From Candidatus Scatomorpha merdipullorum (lineage in GTDB: Bacteria > Bacillota > Clostridia > Oscillospirales > Oscillospiraceae): a DNA stretch of 10,738 nt. Of the stretch, positions 6,194 through 10,738 are shown in pieces. The notes beneath the pieces were generated by a model that made no database searches, was not told where the DNA came from, and saw nothing but the letters and a program-made list of their open reading frames with translations. The position numbers and the translations under genes were made by a program. The stretch spans positions 1 through 10,738 of the forward strand of contig DVJK01000015.1 of NCBI GenBank assembly GCA_018716795.1, in the 5' to 3' direction. Each line of letters starts with the position of its first letter. The first letter of the stretch is position 1.

Positions 6194-6246
6194 GGCCGGG
6201 AGCCGTCCCCTCCGACGAGGAGCGGGGCGGACTCCCGGCCTTTTTT
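6194..6246 (+). terminator. intrinsic terminator of the DUF1540 gene
   Basis: GGCCGGGAG (6194-6202) pairs perfectly with CTCCCGGCC (6232-6240). The interior continues pairing (CCGTCCC with GGGGCGG, then CTCC with GGAG) around a GACGA loop. TTTTTT (6241-6246) follows the stem directly. This is a textbook Rho-independent terminator on the plus strand. On the minus strand the same stem lies just beyond the thrC stop but has no T-run, so it would be a weak terminator for thrC. Confidence 0.92.
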
Positions 6247-6265
6247 GCTTTCCGCGGCGGCTTCG

Positions 6266-7747
6266 TCAGCCGACGAAGTCCTCGACGGCCCTCCTCATGG
6301 CCTCGGGCGCGACGCAGGCGGTGAAGCGCGGCTCCCTCCCGGCGAGGGAGGCGAGCGGCGCGGGCGCGCTTGTGCCCGTGACGGCCTCAAGCCGGCCCAG
6401 GAGCTCAAAGCCGGGCGCGGAGGCGTCCTCGCCCAGCGCGGCGAGCACGCTGTCGCAGAATTTATAGGGGCTCGCGGTGGAGACGACTATGGCCGGCGTC
6501 GCGTCGCCGCTCACGCGGCGGTACTCGCCCAGCACGCGGCTTGCGACGGCGGTGTGCGTATCTATTAGGCAGCCGAAGCCGCTCCACACCCGCTCTATCT
6601 CCTCCGCGGCCTCGGCGTCGTCGCAGCAGCCGGCGGAGAACTCGCCCTGAAGCCGCCTCACGGTCTCGCCGCCGACGTCGTAGACGCCCGTCTCGGCGAG
6701 GGAGCGCATCCAGTGCGCGACGCTCTCGCTGCTGCCCGTGAGGTAGTACAAAAGCCGCTCGAGATTGCTCGAGACGAGGATGTCCATGCTCGGGCTGGTG
6801 GTGAGGCGGAACTCGCGCCGCCTGTCGTAGACGCCGGTGTTGATGAAGTCCGTGAGGACGTTGTTGGCGTTGCTCGCGCAGATGAAGCGCCCGGCGGGCA
6901 GGCCCATGCGCTTGGCCATCCAGCCGGCGAGGATGTTCCCGAAGTTGCCGGTGGGCACGCAGAAGTTGAGCTTTTCGCCCAGCTTCACGATGCCCACGCT
7001 GACCGCGTCGCAGTATGCGGAGAAGTAATAGGCTATCTGCGGCAGGAGGCGGCCCCAGTTAATGGAGTTCGCCGAGGAGAGGAACCAGCCGCGTGCAGCC
7101 AGCTCTTCGGCCAGGGCCGCGTCGGAAAATATGCGCTTCACGCCGGTCTGCGCGTCGTCAAAATTCCCCTCCACGGCGCAGACGCCGACGTTCCCGCCGC
7201 TCTGCGTGACCATCTGGAGGCGCTGCACGTCGCTCACGCCGTCGCGCGGGTAGAAGACCATAATCCTCGTGCCGGGCACGTCGGCGAAGCCCTCGAGCGC
7301 GGCCTTGCCCGTGTCGCCGCTCGTGGCGACGAGGATGCAGACGCCCTTCTCCACGGCGCGCTTTTTGAGCGAGGCGGTCAGCAGGCGCGGCAGCATCTGG
7401 AGGGCCATGTCCTTAAAGGCGCTCGTCGGCCCGTGCCAGAGCTCGAGATAGCCCGTGTTCTCGTCCGTGAAGCGCACGGGCGCAATCTCCGGCGCGTCGA
7501 AATTCGCGCCGTAGGCCGCCGCGCAGAGCGCCTCGACCTCGTCGGCGCCGAACTCGTCGAGATAGGGCGCCATGACGCGCGCGGCGCGCGCGCGGTAATC
7601 CAGCGGCACGAGGGCGGCGATATCCTCAAGCGCAAACTCCGGGAAGCTATCGGGCACGTAGAGCCCTCCGTCGGGCGCGAGGCCCCTTATTATGGCCTCG
7701 GCGGCGCTCACGCGCTCGGCCGAGCCGCGGGTGCTGAAGTATTTCAT
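6266..7747 (-). CDS. thrC: threonine synthase
   Basis: Threonine synthase is a PLP enzyme that converts O-phosphohomoserine to threonine, the last step of threonine synthesis in the cytoplasm. The 493-residue protein starts MKYFSTRGSAE, the conserved N-terminus of the long (E. coli/yeast-like) family form. It carries the PLP-lysine motif HGPTSAFKDMA with K112, the SGDTGKAA loop (143-150), NSINWGRLLPQ (227-237) and the phosphate-binding PTGNFGN (265-271). The start at 7745-7747 is preferred over one 18 bases upstream because AGGAG (7755-7759) lies 7 bases away and the family N-terminus fits. The Shine-Dalgarno overlaps the yraN stop, so it is the last gene of the lepB operon and translation may be coupled. 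Its coupling to ribosome and secretion genes rather than to other threonine genes is a point of interest. No leader peptide rich in Thr/Ile codons was seen. Confidence 0.97.
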   Translation of the reverse strand: MKYFSTRGSAERVSAAEAIIRGLAPDGGLYVPDSFPEFALEDIAALVPLDYRARAARVMAPYLDEFGADEVEALCAAAYGANFDAPEIAPVRFTDENTGYLELWHGPTSAFKDMALQMLPRLLTASLKKRAVEKGVCILVATSGDTGKAALEGFADVPGTRIMVFYPRDGVSDVQRLQMVTQSGGNVGVCAVEGNFDDAQTGVKRIFSDAALAEELAARGWFLSSANSINWGRLLPQIAYYFSAYCDAVSVGIVKLGEKLNFCVPTGNFGNILAGWMAKRMGLPAGRFICASNANNVLTDFINTGVYDRRREFRLTTSPSMDILVSSNLERLLYYLTGSSESVAHWMRSLAETGVYDVGGETVRRLQGEFSAGCCDDAEAAEEIERVWSGFGCLIDTHTAVASRVLGEYRRVSGDATPAIVVSTASPYKFCDSVLAALGEDASAPGFELLGRLEAVTGTSAPAPLASLAGREPRFTACVAPEAMRRAVEDFVG

Positions 7748-7757
7748 ACTCCCACTC

Positions 7758-8177
7758 CTATTCAAAAGCGTTTTCGATGTGATTTATGAGGAAGCCGCCG
7801 CCGGGCGCGTCCGTGACCTCCATGACGTCGAAGCGCGGCTGAAGCGCCCTTTCCTCGTTCTGCACGAGCCAGAGGGCGGCGGCGCGCCTTATGCGCTCCT
7901 TCTTCCGCTCCGTGACCGCCTCGAGCGGGCGGCCGGCGTAGTCCGTCGAGCGGTACTTGACCTCGACGAAGACCGTGTAGCCCCGGCGTAGGGAGGCGAG
8001 GCGCTTCGAGAGAAGCCCGCCCGTATTGAGCTCGGCGACGAGGTCGAGCTCCCCTCCGCGGCAGAAATAGTTCTTGTCCAGCACGGTATAGCCCTTTCGG
8101 CGCAGATACTCCGCGCAGGCGGCCTCCGCCGCCGCGGCCCTGAGCCGGGCTCGCTTGCGCCGCTCCGCGTCCGTCAT
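7758..8177 (-). CDS. yraN: UPF0102 (YraN family) putative nuclease-fold protein
   Basis: YraN proteins are small and widespread, with a restriction-endonuclease-like fold; their role is not established. The 139-residue product shows the family hallmarks: YLRRKGYTVLDKNYFCRGGELDLV (24-47) with E43 and D45, FVEVKYRS (70-77) with E72 and K74, and the C-terminal RFDVMEV (115-121). Together these resemble the E/D...ExK core of PD-(D/E)xK nucleases. Between the two blocks lies a segment of about 15 residues (51-65) that looks longer than the short link common in relatives. The ATG overlaps the rnhB stop as ATGA, and AAGGAG lies 9 bases upstream inside rnhB. Placement after rnhB is typical for Firmicutes. 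Catalytic activity should not be assumed. Confidence 0.93.
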   Translation of the reverse strand: MTDAERRKRARLRAAAAEAACAEYLRRKGYTVLDKNYFCRGGELDLVAELNTGGLLSKRLASLRRGYTVFVEVKYRSTDYAGRPLEAVTERKKERIRRAAALWLVQNEERALQPRFDVMEVTDAPGGGFLINHIENAFE

Positions 8178-8779
8178 GGCTTCATGCTCCTTAAAAAGCT
8201 CGGCCTGTGCTCCGGGCAGGGGCCGAGCGCGCGTATCGCGGCGTAGTGCGCCTCGGTGCCGTAGCCCTTGTGCCTTTCAAAGCCGTAGCCGGGGTATTTC
8301 TCCGCGAGGGCGCGCATGTACCTGTCTCGCGTCACCTTGGCCAGCACGCTCGCCGCGGCGATGGAGACGCATTTTGCGTCGCCCTTGACGACGCAGCGGC
8401 TCGGATACTCTATCCCCGCGTTCCGGTTCCCGTCTATGAGCGCGAGGTCTATCCCGACGCCCAGCGCCGCTATGGCGCGGTTCATGGCGAGGTAGGTAGC
8501 GCCGAGGATATTCAGCTCCTCAATCTCCTCCACGTCGGCGAAGGCGACGCCACAGGCCTCCGCGGCGGCGATTATAACGTCATACAGCGCTTCGCGGCGC
8601 TTTTCCGTGAGCTTCTTGGAGTCGTCCAGGCCCTCTATCGTGACGCCGCGCGGCAATATGACCGCCGCGGCGCAGACCGGCCCGGCCAGAGGGCCGCGCC
8701 CGGCCTCGTCGACGCCGCAGACTGTTTCAAAGCCATCGGCGCGCAGGGCGTCCTCTATCTCCCGGCCCGGCCCGCTCAC
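8174..8779 (-). CDS. rnhB: ribonuclease HII
   Basis: RNase HII cuts the RNA strand of RNA-DNA hybrids and starts removal of single ribonucleotides from DNA. The 201-residue protein has the four acidic metal ligands: D24 and E25 in GVDEAGRGPLAGP, D116 in ALIDGN and D134 in VKGDAKC. It also has the family motifs DDSKKLT (52-58) and IAAASVLAKVTRDR (140-153), and ends with YGFERHKGYGTEAHYAA. Its length matches the short E. coli type and lacks the extra N-terminal region seen in Bacillus. Translation starts at GTG (8777-8779), with GGAGG 7 bases upstream; this GTG overlaps the rbgA stop as GTGA. Its stop overlaps the yraN start. Such overlaps suggest translational coupling in the operon. Confidence 0.98.
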   Translation of the reverse strand: MSGPGREIEDALRADGFETVCGVDEAGRGPLAGPVCAAAVILPRGVTIEGLDDSKKLTEKRREALYDVIIAAAEACGVAFADVEEIEELNILGATYLAMNRAIAALGVGIDLALIDGNRNAGIEYPSRCVVKGDAKCVSIAAASVLAKVTRDRYMRALAEKYPGYGFERHKGYGTEAHYAAIRALGPCPEHRPSFLRSMKP

Positions 8780-9660
8780 GTCTCCGCCTCCGGCGGGAGC
8801 TCGAGCGTTATCCTGCCCAGCTTGCCGCCCCGGAATTCGTCGAGCAGCACCGCGCTCATGCGCTCGGTGTCGTACTCTCCCCTGCCGGCGAGGAAGCCGC
8901 GCTTCTTCGCCGCCGCCTCAAGCAGCTCCCAGCCCGCCATGCCGGCCTCCGGCTCGAGCTTATAGCGTTGCCGGAGCGAGTCGGGGTAGAGCTCGCGCAG
9001 CCGCACGAGGAGGTTCGCCGCGAGGGTTTCGCGGTCGAGCACGTCGTCCTTGACGGCGCCCGTGACGGCCAGCAGCTCGCCCACCTCCTGTGAGTCGAAC
9101 TTGGGCCAGAGTATGCCCGGCGTGTCCAGCAGCTCGAGGCCGCGGTCGACCGTTATCCACTGCCGCCCGCGCGTGACGCCGGGCCGGTCGGAGACCGCGG
9201 CGGCCTTCTTGCCCGCGACGCGGTTTATAAAGGTGCTCTTGCCCACGTTGGGTATGCCCAGTATCATGACGCGCAGGGCCCTCGTCGCCTGCCCGCGCGC
9301 GGCGCGCTGCTCTATGAGCTCCTTCAAAAGCGCGCGCACGGCGTTCGCAAAGCCGTTCACGCCCTTGCCGGACTTGCAGTCCGTCTCCAGGACGGGAAGG
9401 CCCTCGCGCCGGAAATATTCGCGCCAGCGCGCCGTGACCTTCGGGTCGGCAAGGTCGACGCGGTTCAATATGACGAGCCTCGGCTTCCCGGCGGCGAGGG
9501 AATCGATGTCCGGGTTGCGGCTGGCCATGGGTATGCGCGCGTCGAGGATTTCCGCCGCGGCGTCGACCATGCCCATGTTCTCCTTAATCATGCGCCCGGC
9601 CTTGGTCATGTGGCCGGGGAACCACTGTATATTCAGCTTTTCAAGCCCGTTTCCGGCCAT
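8776..9660 (-). CDS. rbgA: ribosome biogenesis GTPase RbgA (YlqF)
   Basis: RbgA is a circularly permuted GTPase that acts late in 50S subunit assembly. The 294-residue protein begins with the conserved IQWFPGHMTKA (11-21). Its G motifs come in permuted order: G4 NRVD (66-69), a G5-like CKSGKG (95-100), G1 GIPNVGKST (135-143), G2 with T163 in GVTR, and G3 DTPG (179-182). A C-terminal helical domain completes it. G4 has Arg where NKxD is usual, a conservative change. The ATG (9658-9660) shares one base with the lepB stop (TAATG), which favours re-initiation. The Shine-Dalgarno GGGAG upstream is modest and distant, consistent with coupling. Its position in the cluster after rplS and lepB fits a ribosome-assembly role. 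Confidence 0.97.
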   Translation of the reverse strand: MAGNGLEKLNIQWFPGHMTKAGRMIKENMGMVDAAAEILDARIPMASRNPDIDSLAAGKPRLVILNRVDLADPKVTARWREYFRREGLPVLETDCKSGKGVNGFANAVRALLKELIEQRAARGQATRALRVMILGIPNVGKSTFINRVAGKKAAAVSDRPGVTRGRQWITVDRGLELLDTPGILWPKFDSQEVGELLAVTGAVKDDVLDRETLAANLLVRLRELYPDSLRQRYKLEPEAGMAGWELLEAAAKKRGFLAGRGEYDTERMSAVLLDEFRGGKLGRITLELPPEAET

Positions 9661-10226
9661 TACTTATACACGCTCCCGAAATTCTTGAGGGGATAGAGCG
9701 TAAAATACACCTTCCCCATTATGCAGCGCTTGTCCACGCAGCCTATCGTCTCCGTCCGGCTGTCCGTGGAGTGGTTGCGGTTGTCGCCCATGACGAAGAC
9801 GCAGCCCTCGTCCACCTTGATGGGCCCGATGAAGTCCTGCTCCTCGGTCGTGGCCTCGGCGATATACGGCTCGTCCAGCGGCTCGCCGTCCACGTAGACT
9901 ATGCCGCGGTCGAAATCTATGTCCACCGTCTGCCCCTCGACCGCGATAACGCGCTTCACCAGCGGCTGGTCGCGATACTCGTCCTTGCGGAAGACGATGA
10001 TGTCGCCCTGCTTCGGCTCGTAAAACAGGTTGGAGACGATTATCTTGTCGCCGTTTTCAAGCGTGGGCAGCATGCTCTCCCCCACCACGTCGACCAGGCG
10101 CACGAAGAAGGAGAAGAGCAGCACGCAGACGATAATCGCCACCACGATGCACTGCATCCAGTCGTATATATCCCGGCGCGCGCTGCGCTCCGGCTGAGCC
10201 GCCTCGGGCTTCGTTGTCTCGTTCAT
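9660..10226 (-). CDS. lepB: signal peptidase I
   Basis: Signal peptidase I removes signal peptides from exported proteins on the outer face of the membrane. The 188-residue protein has a short charged cytoplasmic N-terminus and one hydrophobic segment (about 25-44, CIVVAIIVCVLLFSFFV). The catalytic domain follows, with the nucleophile S51 in GESMLPTL and the general base K91 in LVKRVIAVEG. Box E GDNRNHSTDSR (147-157) is intact. Size and single membrane span match the Gram-positive (Sip-like) form rather than the two-span E. coli enzyme. The ATG at 10224-10226 has GAGGT about 6 bases upstream. It is the first gene of the lepB-rbgA-rnhB-yraN-thrC operon, behind a strong promoter. Confidence 0.97.
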   Translation of the reverse strand: MNETTKPEAAQPERSARRDIYDWMQCIVVAIIVCVLLFSFFVRLVDVVGESMLPTLENGDKIIVSNLFYEPKQGDIIVFRKDEYRDQPLVKRVIAVEGQTVDIDFDRGIVYVDGEPLDEPYIAEATTEEQDFIGPIKVDEGCVFVMGDNRNHSTDSRTETIGCVDKRCIMGKVYFTLYPLKNFGSVYK

Positions 10227-10240
10227 GACATTACCTCGCG

Positions 10241-10282
10241 AAAAAATGCTCTGTCCGCCCGTCAGGCCCCGCGGCCGGACGG
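10241..10282 (-). other. hairpin and U-run in the lepB leader
   Basis: In the minus-strand leader, CCGTCCG (10276-10282) can pair with CGGGCGG (10255-10261), with one G-U pair and a GC-rich loop. TTTTTT (10241-10246) lies 8 bases after the stem. The gap between stem and U-run is too long for a standard intrinsic terminator. It could still be a leader structure that tunes expression. Assigned by eye only. Confidence 0.3.
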
Positions 10283-10294
10283 AATCAATTTATT

Positions 10295-10323
10295 ATTATA
10301 CAATCCCCGGCCGCCCCTGGCAA
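10295..10323 (-). promoter_or_regulatory. sigma-A promoter for the lepB operon
   Basis: TTGCCA (-35, 10318-10323, 5 of 6 consensus), a 17-base spacer and a perfect TATAAT (-10, 10295-10300) lie on the minus strand. Transcription should begin near 10288, about 62 bases before the lepB ATG. Together with the terminator upstream, it separates lepB-rbgA-rnhB-yraN-thrC from rplS. Confidence 0.9.
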
Positions 10324-10357
10324 GGAAAATTTCGCCGGGCCGCCGCGGCGCATATGC

Positions 10358-10390
10358 AAAAAAGGACCAGTCCTGGGACTGGTCCTTTTT
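10358..10390 (-). terminator. intrinsic terminator after rplS (symmetric)
   Basis: GGACCAGTCC (10364-10373) and GGACTGGTCC (10376-10385) are perfect complements with a 2-base spacer (in practice a CTGG tetraloop). They are flanked by A6 (10358-10363) and T5 (10386-10390). On the minus strand the stem is followed by TTTTTT, making a strong terminator for rplS. It is nearly symmetric, so it could also stop plus-strand transcription. Confidence 0.93.
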
Positions 10391-10407
10391 GCGCCGGCTG
10401 AAGCGGC

Positions 10408-10422
10408 GGGCCGAATCGGCCC
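10408..10422 (-). other. short perfect hairpin directly after the rplS stop
   Basis: GGGCCG (10408-10413) and CGGCCC (10417-10422) form a 6-bp stem with a 3-base loop, 1 base after the rplS stop. A second short stem (CGCCG with CGGCG, about 10391-10407) lies between it and the terminator. They have no T-run of their own and may shield the rplS 3' end. Confidence 0.4.
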
Positions 10423-10423
10423 T

Positions 10424-10738
10424 TCAGATGCGCTCCTTGACCTTGGCCTTCTTGCCCACGCGGTCGCGCAGGTAGTAGAGCTTGGCGCGGCGGACTTTGC
10501 CGCGGCGGAGCGTCTCGACGGAGACAATCGTGGGAGAATGCACCGGGAAGACCTTCTCGCAGCCGACGCCGTAGCTGATGCGGCGGACGGTGATGGTCTC
10601 GTTGATGCCGCCGTGCTTCTTGGCGATGATGGTGCCGTCAAAGGCCTGGTTGCGGACGCGGTTGCCCTCTTTGACGCGGACGGTGACGCGCACGGTGTCG
10701 CCGACGTTCATCTCGGGAAGCTCGGGCTTCATGTACTT
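10424..10738 (-). CDS. rplS: 50S ribosomal protein L19 (5' end outside window)
   Basis: L19 sits at the interface of the 30S and 50S subunits and contributes to intersubunit contacts. The visible 104 codons read KYMKPELPEMNVGDTVRV, continue through VKEGNRVRNQAFDGTIIAKK and VRRISYGVGCEKVFPVHSP, and end with KVRRAKLYYLRDRVGKKAKVKERI. These are all diagnostic L19 segments. The frame stays open to the window edge. The first Met in it (10730-10732) is the internal Met of the conserved YMKPELP motif, not the start, so roughly ten N-terminal residues are missing. The stop is TGA at 10424. A terminator follows within about 35 bases, so rplS ends its own transcription unit, as expected for the trmD-rplS end of the rpsP operon (not visible here). 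Confidence 0.97.
   Translation of the reverse strand, partial: KYMKPELPEMNVGDTVRVTVRVKEGNRVRNQAFDGTIIAKKHGGINETITVRRISYGVGCEKVFPVHSPTIVSVETLRRGKVRRAKLYYLRDRVGKKAKVKERI

Noticed and set aside
7748..7765. Upstream start for thrC adding 6 residues
   Set aside because: AGGAG is 7 bases from the start at 7747, and family members begin at the M-Y-STRG motif. The longer form would overlap the yraN end.
6713..7789. Open plus-strand frame of 358 codons opposite thrC
   Set aside because: It is antisense to a clear threonine synthase and has no domain or convincing ribosome site.
10730..10732. ATG as the rplS start
   Set aside because: The frame stays open upstream (Lys-Tyr before the Met), and YMKPELP is an internal L19 motif. 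The true start is outside the window.
1..10738. tRNA, rRNA, CRISPR array, insertion sequence, phage or defence genes
   Set aside because: No cloverleaf-like segment, spaced repeats, transposase or integrase motifs were found. Nearly all bases are covered by housekeeping genes and short structured gaps.

Overview
This is a GC-rich bacterial chromosome segment made of conserved housekeeping genes. Almost all of them run right to left on the minus strand. The gene content and order (tig-clpP-clpX-lon, and rplS followed by lepB-rbgA-rnhB-yraN), the AGGAGG-type ribosome binding sites, the single-transmembrane signal peptidase, RbgA, and a DUF1540 mini-protein all point to a Firmicute. The high GC content makes a GC-rich Clostridia lineage (for example Oscillospirales) the best guess. 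The sequence alone does not fix the genus.

Right to left, which is the direction of transcription: the end of rplS (ribosomal protein L19, 5' end outside the window) is followed by a strong hairpin terminator. A near-consensus sigma-A promoter (TTGCCA-17-TATAAT) then starts a tightly packed operon: lepB (signal peptidase I), rbgA/ylqF (50S assembly GTPase), rnhB (RNase HII), yraN (UPF0102) and thrC (threonine synthase). Neighbouring genes in this operon overlap by 1-4 bases or sit about 10 bases apart. A plus-strand gene of 57 codons (6004-6177), encoding a cysteine-rich DUF1540 protein with its own terminator, is the only plus-strand gene. It converges on thrC and diverges from a metallophosphoesterase gene (5232-5921).

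The left half is a protein-folding and proteolysis cluster: tig (trigger factor), clpP (peptidase), clpX (unfoldase) and lon (5' two-thirds only, cut by the window edge). It is led by an extended -10 promoter, TTGCTT-17-TATAAT with TG one base upstream. The gaps are short but structured. A perfect 10-bp inverted repeat brackets the tig -35 box, three consecutive hairpins fill the clpP-clpX gap, and the clpX-lon gap carries a hairpin, a consensus -10 box, a second imperfect hairpin and an AUG-UAA pair just before the UUG start of lon.

I found no mobile element, CRISPR array, tRNA/rRNA gene or defence system, and no convincing novel multi-gene system. The points most worth a second look are regulatory: the tig promoter palindrome, the lon leader, the clpP-clpX hairpins, and the GC palindrome between the metallophosphoesterase and DUF1540 genes.
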